Positions 16,103 through 24,985 of a DNA stretch of 62,426 bases are shown here, piece by piece. The stretch is from assembly GCF_007991635.1 (NCBI RefSeq), contig NZ_BJYS01000039.1:1-62426 (forward strand), given 5' to 3'. The first letter of the stretch is position 1, and the number at the start of each line of letters is the position of its first letter. Under the pieces are notes generated by a model. That model did not search any database and was not told where the DNA came from. It saw nothing but the letters and a program-made list of their open reading frames with translations. This DNA is from Adhaeribacter aerolatus. GTDB taxonomy: Bacteria; Bacteroidota; Bacteroidia; Cytophagales; Hymenobacteraceae. The position numbers were made by a program, and so were the translations under genes.

Positions 16103-17047
16103 TTAAAGCGCTAACTCTTTTGTTTTGGTTAAATGTTGGTGAATTAATTCCAAAGCACCTACCGGTACCGCATCGGCAGCTAATTTAGCTATGGCAATTG
16201 GCGGACCCGGCAAGAAGGCTTTCATGGTATAATTCCGTAGCGCTTCTTCGGCCGGAACGCGTAAAAAATCACCTAAAAAAGACAGACCGCCACCCAGAAT
16301 AATAATATCGGGGTGGAAAAGATGTACCACGTGCGATAACCCAAAGCCCAGTGTATCGGCTGTCTCTTTCATAATTGCCAAAGCCGTTTTATCGCCTTGT
16401 TCCAGGGCATCTTTTAAAAAGCGGGCTTCGCCGCTGCGGTTAGGGCCGGCCAGTTTGCGCAATATGCCGGTAGGTTCGGTCCGTACTGCTTTCCAAACTT
16501 TGCGGTCTACGGCCCAGCCGGAGCAGCAATCTTCTACCGTCAGGCCGGTGCGGTCTATCAGCAGGTGACCTACTTCGGCTTCGCCGGGATTTGCCCCATG
16601 GAATAACTGATTATCAATAACAAGGCCGCCCCCCACGCCACTGCCCAATGTAATATAAAATACCGAACGGTAGCCTTGGCCAGCGCCCCGGCGGGCCTCG
16701 CCCAAAGCCGCCGTATTGGCATCATTTTCCACGGTAACGGGTACCCCTGCTAATTCCTGCAGCCATTCCTTAATATTAAAGCCATTCCAGCCTTCGATCT
16801 GATGCGATACGATTACCTGACCCTTTTCCCAATCCAAGGGGCCGCCAAAGCCAACGCCTATTCCCGAAAGGTAAGTTTCTTGTTGTACTTGTTGTAACAC
16901 GCCGGCTATTTTCTGCCGTATTTCGTGACCGCTATCGCCTTTGTCTACCCAGGCTTGGTATTTATTTATAATATTCAAGTCCTGGTCGGCCAGGGTTAAT
17001 TGAAGTTTGGTGCCCCCAATTTCAATTCCCAGATATCTATTTTCCAT
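16103..17047 (-). CDS. ROK family sugar kinase (glucokinase-like)
   Basis: A cytoplasmic ATP-dependent hexose kinase of 314 residues. ATP-binding GIEIGGTKL opens the protein (residues 6-14), the sugar-contact VENDANTAALGE and phosphate-2 LGSGVGGGLVI follow, and HPDIIILGGGLS closes the C-terminal domain. The ROK zinc-finger region reads VEDCCSGWAVDR, less Cys-rich than the standard CxCGxxGCxE, so zinc may be absent. Substrate could be glucose, N-acetylglucosamine or another hexose. Upstream of it, in the same direction, lies the M28 peptidase gene (37-base gap). Confidence 0.87.
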   Translation of the reverse strand: MENRYLGIEIGGTKLQLTLADQDLNIINKYQAWVDKGDSGHEIRQKIAGVLQQVQQETYLSGIGVGFGGPLDWEKGQVIVSHQIEGWNGFNIKEWLQELAGVPVTVENDANTAALGEARRGAGQGYRSVFYITLGSGVGGGLVIDNQLFHGANPGEAEVGHLLIDRTGLTVEDCCSGWAVDRKVWKAVRTEPTGILRKLAGPNRSGEARFLKDALEQGDKTALAIMKETADTLGFGLSHVVHLFHPDIIILGGGLSFLGDFLRVPAEEALRNYTMKAFLPGPPIAIAKLAADAVPVGALELIHQHLTKTKELAL

Positions 17048-17084
17048 AAGTGATTTTATAGGTGGTGTTTAGTTAGGTTTAGCA

Positions 17085-18449
17085 TTAGCGTAAAGGTTTG
17101 GGTACTACCGGCAAGCTTTCGTGGCCTTCGGCATCAACGGCCTGTACGGCAAAAAAGTAATTGTCTTTGGAGTACGGCAGCGTTGCAGTTGTGCCGGTAA
17201 CGTATATTTTTTTCTCCCACATCGGCGCCGAAGTTTCGCGCATTAAAATATAATAGCCAGCCGGGCTTTTTCCTTTTTTAGGTGCTTCCCATTTTAGTTC
17301 GGCTTTGTTCGTCAGGTTACTGGTAACTACGCCTACATTTTCGGGTGCATAAGGGGCCGAAGCCAGGTTGGCCAGGGTAGCGGCATTTAAAGCGGTATTT
17401 TTCCGCAAATATTCAAAGTCTACGTGCTCCGGAAAGTCGCCGTAGCGGATATTATTTTCGGTGCGTACATTCTGGTGCTGGTACCGGTAGTTTTCATTCA
17501 TTTCGCACACGCGCACGGCCGTAAATCCGGCCTGACTGAAAGGTGTATGGTCCCCGCCCCGCAAAAAACGGTCGGTTCGGTAATTCAATACCACCTCCAG
17601 TTGCGGCACGTAACGTTCGCCAATTTCTTTCATGTAGCGGGCCAGCTGGCGGCTGCGGCTGTCGTTTTCACCACCAATGCTTTTGCGCGTGGCGGCCATT
17701 TCTTCCGTTTCAAAGGCCGGCACACCTTCACTAAATATTCTTACCCGGGTATTGTCCCGCAAATCTGTTTCATCGGAAAAAGAATTGCCAATCATATCGT
17801 TGTTCAGCATGGCTACCAGGTTCCAGTTTTCCTGTTTGGCTCGTTGGGCCAGGTGGCGGGCCCCGTATAATCCTTGCTCTTCGCCTTGTACCGCTACAAA
17901 AATAATAGTGGCCGGAAACTGACTCGCGGCCATTACCCGGGCTAATTCCAGAACAGCAGCCGTGCCGGAACCATCATCGTTGGCGCCCGGTGCGGCTCCT
18001 TTTGCGTCCATTACATCGGTATTGCGGCTGTCAATATGTCCCGATACAATAAAAACCCGGTCGTCGTTCGGGTCGGTGCCTTTGAGGGTAGCCATAACAT
18101 TTGCCATTTCCACATCGGTGGGTATGCGGCGGCCATCGGCTTTTACCACGTATTTATCTTGCGTTAGGGTCATGCGGCCCCCCGATGCGGCTGCATATTT
18201 TTCCATTTCGGTTTGTGCCCAGTTACGGGCAGCGCCAATACCTTTTTTCTTGTCTTTGGTGGTACTCAGTGAGTGCCGGGTTTCGAAAGAAACCAGTTTG
18301 CGAACCAACGTTTCTAAGTTTTGAGCCGAAATTGCTTCGGTTATTTTTAAAATCTGGTTATCCTGGCGCAAAGCAGTTTGCGCGAAAACGGTAAACGGAA
18401 AGAAAAATATTAAAAGTGCTAAATATTTAACTAAAACTAATCGTTGCAT
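17085..18449 (-). CDS. Secreted M28 family metallopeptidase with C-terminal fibronectin-type domain
   Basis: An exported zinc aminopeptidase-type enzyme of 454 residues that trims peptides outside the inner membrane. Signal peptide 1-24 (ends VFAQ). The two-zinc ligand set is visible in order: SGHIDS, GANDDGSGTAAVLELARV (bridging Asp), VQGEEQGLYG (catalytic Glu and metal Glu), NNDMIGN, and GGDHTPFSQAGF. A fibronectin type III-like domain spans roughly 365-450 and may serve substrate or surface binding. No T9SS sorting domain is present, so the product is probably periplasmic or lipid-independent outer-membrane associated. It is the first gene of a pair with the ROK kinase. Confidence 0.88.
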   Translation of the reverse strand: MQRLVLVKYLALLIFFFPFTVFAQTALRQDNQILKITEAISAQNLETLVRKLVSFETRHSLSTTKDKKKGIGAARNWAQTEMEKYAAASGGRMTLTQDKYVVKADGRRIPTDVEMANVMATLKGTDPNDDRVFIVSGHIDSRNTDVMDAKGAAPGANDDGSGTAAVLELARVMAASQFPATIIFVAVQGEEQGLYGARHLAQRAKQENWNLVAMLNNDMIGNSFSDETDLRDNTRVRIFSEGVPAFETEEMAATRKSIGGENDSRSRQLARYMKEIGERYVPQLEVVLNYRTDRFLRGGDHTPFSQAGFTAVRVCEMNENYRYQHQNVRTENNIRYGDFPEHVDFEYLRKNTALNAATLANLASAPYAPENVGVVTSNLTNKAELKWEAPKKGKSPAGYYILMRETSAPMWEKKIYVTGTTATLPYSKDNYFFAVQAVDAEGHESLPVVPKPLR

Positions 18450-18839
18450 GTAAGAGGTAATAAAATAATAAATTTTTGAAATATTATAATTTGTAATAGT
18501 CCTAAAAATCTAAATTTAGGAATATTAAAGATTCCGTATGGCATCTGAGTAAAATAAATATTGTAAGGAATATTTATTTAAACCAATTCATAATGGGCAA
18601 TAATTTTGGGTAATTCAATTCCAGGCACCTGCTATTTGACTTAGATAAAGTTTTAACCCATTCACTTTAAACTATAATTAAAGTTGTGTGCTGAAATTAT
18701 TTATTAGTTACAAGTTATAGCAGCGTAGAGCAGGTGTTTTGCCGCACGTAAGCTACTATACAACGGTTTTACAGCCATTATTAAATTAGGTCAACGGTAC
18801 TTTCCCAAAATAAATCCGGCATTTATCCGGAGCGAGCGT
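18450..18839. other. AT-rich divergent intergenic region
   Basis: About 390 bases separate the M28 peptidase gene (minus) from pyrD (plus). I see no gene, no strong hairpin and no clear minus-strand -7 element. A short inverted pair TCCGG/CCGGA lies around 18820-18835 just before the pyrD promoter element. Confidence 0.4.
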
Positions 18840-18847
18840 TAAATTTG
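18840..18847 (+). promoter_or_regulatory. -7 promoter element directly before the pyrD start codon
   Basis: TAAATTTG matches TAnnTTTG exactly and ends four bases before the ATG at 18852. As with clpS, transcription would begin at or beside the start codon, which suggests a leaderless message. The -33 region has no exact TTTG. Confidence 0.4.
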
Positions 18848-18851
18848 CTTT

Positions 18852-19883
18852 ATGTACAAGTCACTCTTGCGTCCGCTTCTTTTCCAGATAGATCCCGAAA
18901 CCATTCATACCTTATCTTATTCTGTCCTGAGAACAGGATTTAAACTGCCGCTGGCCAAAAAGCTGGGGGCGCAGGCGTTTGGGGTGCAGGATGCCCGGCT
19001 GGAGCGCCGGGTATTTGGATTGACTTTCCCGAACCCGGTTGGTCTGGCAGCGGGTTTTGATAAGAATGCCCTACTCGTAGATGAAATTGCGCAGCTAGGT
19101 TTTGGCTTTATTGAAATTGGTACCGTTACGCCGCGGCCGCAGCCCGGCAACGACAAGCCGCGCCTGTTCCGGTTACCCGTCGATCAGGCGCTGATTAACC
19201 GCATGGGCTTTAATAACCAAGGGGTTGAGGTGGCGGCGGCCCGTTTAAAATTACGGAAAAGCAATATTATTGTGGGCGGTAACATTGGCAAAAATAAGAT
19301 TACCCCCAACGAAGAGGCCCTGCGCGATTACCAGTATTGTTTTGATGTCCTGTACGATGTAGTTGATTATTTTGTAGTAAACGTCAGTTCGCCGAATACT
19401 CCTGATTTGCGGGCATTGCAGGATAAAGAACCGCTGCGGGCACTCCTGGCGGCCTTGCAGCAGCAAAACAATGCTAAGCCCCAAAGAAAACCGTTGCTCT
19501 TAAAAATTGCCCCGGATTTAAATCAGGCTCAACTCGACGATATTATTCAGATTGCTGTGGAAACCAATCTGGATGGCATTGTGGCTACCAACACCACCAT
19601 CAACCGGGATGCTTTAAAAACAGATAAACCTACCTTGGATAATATTGGGGCGGGGGGCCTGAGTGGCAAGCCCCTACGGAATCATGCTACCGAAATCATC
19701 CGGTATCTCCGACAGCACCTGCCCGAAAGTATTCGGATTATCGGCGTGGGCGGAATAATGACGCCGGAAGATGCCCAGGAAAAACTAGCAGCCGGCGCCG
19801 ATTTAGTGCAGCTATATACCGGATTTATTTATGAAGGTCCATCGTTGGTAAAACGAATAAATAAGTTAATTTTAAAATCTTAA
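18852..19883 (+). CDS. pyrD: Dihydroorotate dehydrogenase (quinone), class 2
   Basis: Oxidises dihydroorotate to orotate in pyrimidine synthesis, passing electrons to quinone at the inner membrane. The 343-residue length and the amphipathic N-terminal helices (residues 1-35) typical of membrane-bound class 2 enzymes separate it from class 1. FMN and substrate motifs: [13 protein letters not shown] (about 57-69), [25 protein letters not shown]-type stretch, [15 protein letters not shown] with the catalytic Ser, [19 protein letters not shown], and [20 protein letters not shown]. Followed by ftsK with a 66-base gap. Confidence 0.96.
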   Translation: MYKSLLRPLLFQIDPETIHTLSYSVLRTGFKLPLAKKLGAQAFGVQDARLERRVFGLTFPNPVGLAAGFDKNALLVDEIAQLGFGFIEIGTVTPRPQPGNDKPRLFRLPVDQALINRMGFNNQGVEVAAARLKLRKSNIIVGGNIGKNKITPNEEALRDYQYCFDVLYDVVDYFVVNVSSPNTPDLRALQDKEPLRALLAALQQQNNAKPQRKPLLLKIAPDLNQAQLDDIIQIAVETNLDGIVATNTTINRDALKTDKPTLDNIGAGGLSGKPLRNHATEIIRYLRQHLPESIRIIGVGGIMTPEDAQEKLAAGADLVQLYTGFIYEGPSLVKRINKLILKS

Positions 19884-19949
19884 AATTTTCTTGTTAGCGA
19901 CTGGGGAGCAATTTGTCCAAAGATTATAGATTAGAGATTTAGTTGAAGT

Positions 19950-22634
19950 ATGGCCAATAACACGTACAAAAGGGAGATGGATTCGGCGCCGCGGGCTAAA
20001 AACGTGCCACGAGGAAAAAGCGAGCCGGTAAAAGAAAAAGTTGGTAAAAGTTTCCGGAAAGAAAAAACCAGCGAAGGCAGCAAATTCAAGTTAAGCTTTT
20101 CATTTCTGAATTTCTTCCGCGATCGGCGGTTTCACCTCTTTCTGGGGTTCTTTTTTATTCTGGGCTCGCTTTACTTGAGTGTAGCTTTTATTTCTTATTT
20201 GTTTACCGGTCACGCCGACCAAAGTGTGGTAGAATCTTTACCCACTACGGCTAATTTAAAAGAAGCGGGGGCTGAATCGGAAAACTGGCTGGGGCTATTG
20301 GGCGCCTGGATTGCTAATTATTTTATTTACGAAGGCTTTGGCGTAGCGGCTTTTTTTGTAGTACCCGTCTTGTTTTTTATCGGCTACAAAATCGTTTTCC
20401 GGAGCCGGTATATTTCTTTATCGTATATTTTTACCATTTGTCTTTTCGCGTTGTGCTGGTTCTGCCTAATGTTGGGCTACCTGGTGCACGCCACCCAAAC
20501 CGTAGAAGCAAACAGTTTTTTGAGCGGCGCCATTGGCTACGAAACTGCTTACTGGCTCGATAGCCTGATCGGCTGGGGTACCATTCCGTTACTGGCATTT
20601 TTCCTGCTGACCTTTGTCATTTTCTTTTTTAATGTTACCAGTTTGGCTACCGGTAAAAAAGCGGTGGCCGCGGCAGCGGCTTCTGCCGCCAATACTTTCG
20701 CGGCCGATGCGGTAGCCGTAGAACCTACTTACGAGCAAACTTCGTCGGGTCTAAACCAATACAGCAACCCGACGGCCTCCCTGGACCAGGAACCGGATGA
20801 TGTGATAGACGACGAAGATTTAGATGATAGTCTAGATAGCGATGATGATGGTGATGACGACGGTCCGTTGGACTTAATGGAGGAAGATCTATTCGAGGGG
20901 GATTCCCGTCAATTAAGCCTGAGTCCGGCTCCGGCACCCGTTTTGGCCACCAAACCCAAATTAAATACCAGTATTGCCCTCGATATTTCGAATAGTACGC
21001 AAGGCGCCGAAGTAATAGACGAAGAGGATCTGGACGAAGATTTATTTGAGGATGAAAAGCCGGCCAAAATAAACCTGGCTGTTAAAAACCAACCCGAAGA
21101 GGAAACCGCTGTTTTCACCGAGAATTACGACCCAACACTGGATTTAGCCCGTTATCAATACCCCACCTTAGATTTATTAAACGATTACAGTGCAGCCAAA
21201 ATCCAGGTTTCGAAAGAAGAACTCGAAGCCAACAAAGACCGCATTGTTGAAACGCTAGGTAATTACAGCATTGGTATTGCGAGCATTAAAGCTACTATTG
21301 GCCCCACCGTTACGCTCTACGAAATTGTGCCGGACGCCGGGGTGCGGATTTCCAAAATTAAAAACCTGGAAGATGATATTGCCCTGAGTTTATCGGCTTT
21401 GGGCATCCGGATTATTGCGCCTATTCCGGGTAAAGGTACCATTGGTATTGAAGTACCGAATAAGAAAAAAGAAATGGTTTCCATTAAATCCATTGTTTCA
21501 ACGGAAAAATTCCTGAAGAGCGAAATGGATTTGCCCATAGCTTTTGGTAAAACCATCACCAACGAAGTATTTATTACCGACTTAGCGAAAATGCCGCACT
21601 TGCTGATGGCGGGTGCTACCGGTCAGGGTAAATCCGTTGGCTTAAATGCGATATTAACTTCACTTATTTATAAAAAACACCCATCGCAGCTGAAGTTTGT
21701 GCTCGTCGATCCGAAAAAGGTGGAGCTTTCGCTGTTTAACAAAATTGAGCGCCACTTCCTGGCCAAACTGCCCGATGCTGAAGAAGCGATTATTACCGAT
21801 ACCAAAAAGGTGATTAATACGCTGAATTCGTTGTGCATGGAAATGGACATGCGCTACGACTTGCTAAAAGATGCCGGCTGCCGCAATCTGAAAGAGTATA
21901 ACCTGAAGTTTGTGGAGCGCCGCCTCAATCCGAAAAAGGGCCACCGGTTTATGCCATTTATTGTGCTGGTAATTGATGAGCTGGCAGACTTGATGATGAC
22001 GGCCGGGAAAGAAGTGGAAACCCCGATTGCCCGTTTAGCGCAACTGGCCCGGGCCATTGGTATTCACCTGGTAGTAGCTACGCAGCGGCCTTCGGTAAAC
22101 GTTATTACCGGTATTATCAAAGCTAACTTCCCGTGCCGGATTTCCTTTAAAGTTACTTCCAAGATAGATTCCCGTACCATTCTGGATACCGGCGGGGCCG
22201 ACCAGTTAATCGGGCAGGGAGATATGTTGTTCTCGGTAGGGTCGGACCTGATTCGTTTGCAGTGCGCTTTCGTGGATACGCCGGAAGTAGACCGGATTTG
22301 CGACTTTATCGGCGACCAGCAAGGTTACGACGATGCTTATTTGCTGCCGGAGTTTATTGGCGATGAAAGTGGCACCGAAAAAACTGATTTTGATCCGTCT
22401 ACCCGTGACTCGTTGTTTGAAGAAGCTGCCCGCATTATTGTAACGCACCAGCAGGGGAGCACGTCTTTGCTGCAGCGCCGCCTGAAGCTGGGTTACAACC
22501 GCGCCGGCCGCTTAATCGACCAGTTGGAATCGGCAGGTGTAGTTGGTCCGTTTGAAGGTAGTAAAGCACGCGAGGTTTTAATTCCCGACGAATATAGTTT
22601 GGAACAGTTATTGAATACTATGGATAAGCACTAA
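19950..22634 (+). CDS. ftsK: DNA translocase FtsK
   Basis: A hexameric ATP-driven DNA pump that clears chromosome termini at the division septum. The 894-residue protein starts with a basic tail (1-55), has four transmembrane helices between about 60 and 235, an acidic low-complexity linker (~270-380, many Asp), then the alpha/beta motor. Walker A GATGQGKSVGLN lies at ~553-564, and Walker B is within FIVLVIDELADLMM. The C-terminal winged-helix gamma domain (~825-890; STSLLQRRLKLGYNRAGRLI) reads KOPS-type DNA polarity signals. Next gene lolA follows by 31 bases. Confidence 0.96.
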   Translation: MANNTYKREMDSAPRAKNVPRGKSEPVKEKVGKSFRKEKTSEGSKFKLSFSFLNFFRDRRFHLFLGFFFILGSLYLSVAFISYLFTGHADQSVVESLPTTANLKEAGAESENWLGLLGAWIANYFIYEGFGVAAFFVVPVLFFIGYKIVFRSRYISLSYIFTICLFALCWFCLMLGYLVHATQTVEANSFLSGAIGYETAYWLDSLIGWGTIPLLAFFLLTFVIFFFNVTSLATGKKAVAAAAASAANTFAADAVAVEPTYEQTSSGLNQYSNPTASLDQEPDDVIDDEDLDDSLDSDDDGDDDGPLDLMEEDLFEGDSRQLSLSPAPAPVLATKPKLNTSIALDISNSTQGAEVIDEEDLDEDLFEDEKPAKINLAVKNQPEEETAVFTENYDPTLDLARYQYPTLDLLNDYSAAKIQVSKEELEANKDRIVETLGNYSIGIASIKATIGPTVTLYEIVPDAGVRISKIKNLEDDIALSLSALGIRIIAPIPGKGTIGIEVPNKKKEMVSIKSIVSTEKFLKSEMDLPIAFGKTITNEVFITDLAKMPHLLMAGATGQGKSVGLNAILTSLIYKKHPSQLKFVLVDPKKVELSLFNKIERHFLAKLPDAEEAIITDTKKVINTLNSLCMEMDMRYDLLKDAGCRNLKEYNLKFVERRLNPKKGHRFMPFIVLVIDELADLMMTAGKEVETPIARLAQLARAIGIHLVVATQRPSVNVITGIIKANFPCRISFKVTSKIDSRTILDTGGADQLIGQGDMLFSVGSDLIRLQCAFVDTPEVDRICDFIGDQQGYDDAYLLPEFIGDESGTEKTDFDPSTRDSLFEEAARIIVTHQQGSTSLLQRRLKLGYNRAGRLIDQLESAGVVGPFEGSKAREVLIPDEYSLEQLLNTMDKH

Positions 22635-22665
22635 ATTATTAGTAGTATTCTGAAAAAATAGTTAT

Positions 22666-23310
22666 ATGAAGAAGATTATTCCGTTGCTGCTCGCTTTAAT
22701 ATTGATTATTCCGGTTGCCCAGGCGCAGCAGGATCCGCGGGCAGAGAAAATATTGAACGCCATGAGCCAGAAATACCAGGGTTTGAAGGCCTTTAATGTG
22801 GTTTTTACCCAAACCCTGGAGAATCCGGCCAGTAAAATAAAAGAAACCATGCAGGGCGATATTACCGTGAGTGGTAATAAATTCCGGCTGAAACTGAAGG
22901 ACCAGGAAATTATTAACAACGGCAGCACCATCTGGACCTACATGAAGTCGGATAATGAGGTGAATATTTCGGAAAACGACCCGGACGATCAGCAAATGTC
23001 GCCGAACGCTATTTTTACATTGTACCAGAAAGGTTACAAATACGCGTTTGTAGAAGAAATGCGGGAAGGCGGTCAAACCTATAATATTATCGAATTATCG
23101 CCGCTGGATAAGAATAACTCGGTTTACAAAGTTCGCCTGCAGATTAACAAGCGCGATAATAGCGTTAAAACCTGGAAAATGTTCCGAAACAACGGCAATC
23201 GCTATACTTACACCATTAAGCAATTTTCGCCCAACCCGGCCGTAGATGCCACCTATTTTGCTTTTGATAAATCGCAGTACAAAGGGGTTAAAGTAATTGA
23301 TTTGCGGTAA
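22666..23310 (+). CDS. lolA: Outer-membrane lipoprotein carrier protein LolA
   Basis: A periplasmic chaperone that shuttles lipoproteins from the inner to the outer membrane. 214 residues with a signal peptide (1-20, ending AQAQ), then the LolA half-barrel: AEKILNAMSQKYQGLKAFNV, the GDITVSGNKFRLK hydrophobic-strand pattern, and FAFDKSQYKGVKVIDL at the end. Common genomic partner of ftsK in Bacteroidota. It ends at a strong bidirectional terminator shared with the lpx operon. Confidence 0.9.
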   Translation: MKKIIPLLLALILIIPVAQAQQDPRAEKILNAMSQKYQGLKAFNVVFTQTLENPASKIKETMQGDITVSGNKFRLKLKDQEIINNGSTIWTYMKSDNEVNISENDPDDQQMSPNAIFTLYQKGYKYAFVEEMREGGQTYNIIELSPLDKNNSVYKVRLQINKRDNSVKTWKMFRNNGNRYTYTIKQFSPNPAVDATYFAFDKSQYKGVKVIDLR

Positions 23311-23330
23311 TATTTACAGAAGTCCTTAAA

Positions 23331-23374
23331 ACAAAAGAGCTGGTTCCCCAAGGAGCCAGCTCTTTTGTTTTAAT
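23331..23374. terminator. Bidirectional terminator between lolA and the lpx operon
   Basis: A 17-bp stem (23331-23347 with 23352-23368, core AGCTGG/CCAGCT, one G-T wobble) and a 4-base loop, with A-rich and T-rich flanks, sits between two convergent operons. Confidence 0.9.
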
Positions 23375-23390
23375 ATATTCCCGCCGAAAC

Positions 23391-24032
23391 TTAAATTTTC
23401 TTAGCCGCTTTTGGTTTGTAATGGTAGTCGGTAATATTAATTATTTCGTCGCAGAAGCTGTATTCGTGGGCAACATTGGAAGAAACAATTACCAGGCGAT
23501 CTTTGCGGTTCTGGCTAACGTGTTCCAGGTACCAGTTAATGCCTTCCTGGTCCAGGTTAGTAGTAGGTTCGTCTAGTAGCAGCAGGGGGGCATCTGTATA
23601 AATGGCCAGCCCCAACTTTAAGCGTTGTTTCATCCCCGACGAAAAATCTTTCACAAATTTATCTTTGGCCGGTTTTAAATAAAGCCGGTCGATTAAATCC
23701 GTAGCCGAAGCGGTGCGCATGGCCCGGAAATGGCTGTGGAATTGCACCAGCTCCAGGAGAGTGTATTCCTCAACTAATTCGAGGTAAGGAGCCGTGAAAG
23801 ATAAGTGGCGGTATAAATTATCTGGCGTTAGGGTTTGATGGCCCAGGGTGTGGGTAATCGAACCTTCGCTGGGGCTCAGATATCCTGATAATAAATTTAG
23901 TAAAGTAGATTTACCCGAACCGTTGTGCCCCAAAATGGCATAAGCGGTTTCGGGTAGAAAATTATAATCCAGGCGGCGAAAAATCCATTCGTAATTATAG
24001 CGTTTACCTAAGCCGCTCAGATTAATTTGCAT
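23391..24032 (-). CDS. ABC transporter ATP-binding protein
   Basis: A cytoplasmic ABC ATPase of 213 residues with no membrane span of its own. Walker A GHNGSGKSTLLNLL (~36-49), signature FSSGMKQRLKLGLA and Walker B LLLLDEPTTNLD are all present. The start at 24032 is used: its ATG overlaps the lpxA stop by 11 bases, giving translational coupling, while the longer frame would run back further into lpxA. Position at the end of the lipid A operon is conserved in Bacteroidota; a link to envelope lipid or LPS export is plausible, but the membrane partner is not encoded nearby. Confidence 0.85.
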   Translation of the reverse strand: MQINLSGLGKRYNYEWIFRRLDYNFLPETAYAILGHNGSGKSTLLNLLSGYLSPSEGSITHTLGHQTLTPDNLYRHLSFTAPYLELVEEYTLLELVQFHSHFRAMRTASATDLIDRLYLKPAKDKFVKDFSSGMKQRLKLGLAIYTDAPLLLLDEPTTNLDQEGINWYLEHVSQNRKDRLVIVSSNVAHEYSFCDEIINITDYHYKPKAAKKI

Positions 24033-24819
24033 CGATAGACGAAGAGTAACCTTTAATAACACCACGCTCCGAATTCCGGAAGAAATTCAGGATATCGTCG
24101 CGTTCGGCGCTTGGTGCCATGTCCAGTTCTATTTTATCCAGGGCGGCGGTGTAGTTTAAGCCGCTTAAAAACAAGGTGCGGTAAATTTGCTGAATCTCAG
24201 CTATTTTTTCGTTCGAGAAACCCCGGCGGCGTAATCCAATAGAGTTAATGCCGGCATAGGAAAGCGGCTCGCGGGCGGCTTTTACAAAAGGCGGCACATC
24301 TTTCCGGACCAGCGAACCACCCGAAACCATGGCATGCGCGCCAATTTTTACAAACTGGTGCACGGCCGAGGTACCCCCAATAAAAACATAGTCCTGTATT
24401 TCGATGTGACCGGCTAATTGTACGGTATTGGCAATAATTACATTATTGCCAATAACACAATCGTGCGCCACGTGCACATAAGCCATAATCAGGCAATCTT
24501 CGCCAATGGCGGTATTATTTTTATCCAGGGCCGTGCCCCGGTTTAATGTAACGCATTCCCGGATAACCGTATTATTACCAATAGTAACGGTAGTAGATTC
24601 GCCTTTATATTTTAAATCCTGGGGAGCCGCCGAAATAACGGCACCCGGGAATATTTTGCAATTTTTACCAATGCGCGCCCCTTCCATAATGGTTACGTTG
24701 GGGCCAATCCAGGTTCCTTCGCCAATTTCAACGTTTTTGTAAATCGTACTAAAGGGTTCTACTACCACGTTTTGGGCTATTTTCGCCTCCGGATGAATAT
24801 ATGCTAAGGGTTGATTCAT
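24022..24819 (-). CDS. lpxA: Acyl-ACP--UDP-N-acetylglucosamine O-acyltransferase LpxA
   Basis: First enzyme of lipid A synthesis: moves a 3-hydroxyacyl chain from ACP to UDP-GlcNAc. The 265-residue protein has the left-handed beta-helix hexapeptide repeats across about 1-190 (IHPEAKIAQNVVVEPF onward) and the catalytic His in HVAHDCVIGNNVIIANTVQL (around residue 124). The C-terminal helical domain (GLRRRGFSNEKIAEIQQIYR) is complete. It is 166 bases downstream of lpxC-fabZ and overlaps the ABC ATPase gene. Confidence 0.96.
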   Translation of the reverse strand: MNQPLAYIHPEAKIAQNVVVEPFSTIYKNVEIGEGTWIGPNVTIMEGARIGKNCKIFPGAVISAAPQDLKYKGESTTVTIGNNTVIRECVTLNRGTALDKNNTAIGEDCLIMAYVHVAHDCVIGNNVIIANTVQLAGHIEIQDYVFIGGTSAVHQFVKIGAHAMVSGGSLVRKDVPPFVKAAREPLSYAGINSIGLRRRGFSNEKIAEIQQIYRTLFLSGLNYTAALDKIELDMAPSAERDDILNFFRNSERGVIKGYSSSIDAN

Positions 24820-24985
24820 TTGCCAAAATTAAAGATTACGATTTAAAAACTAGAATTTATTCCGTTGGGCACGACTGTAGGAATAAAAAATGGTAAATGT
24901 TTAGTCATGCCAGAATAACCAAGTTGAAAAATGGGTAGGAGGAGACTTCTAATTTTAAATTCATAAACTTCAATTCTTATATCGC

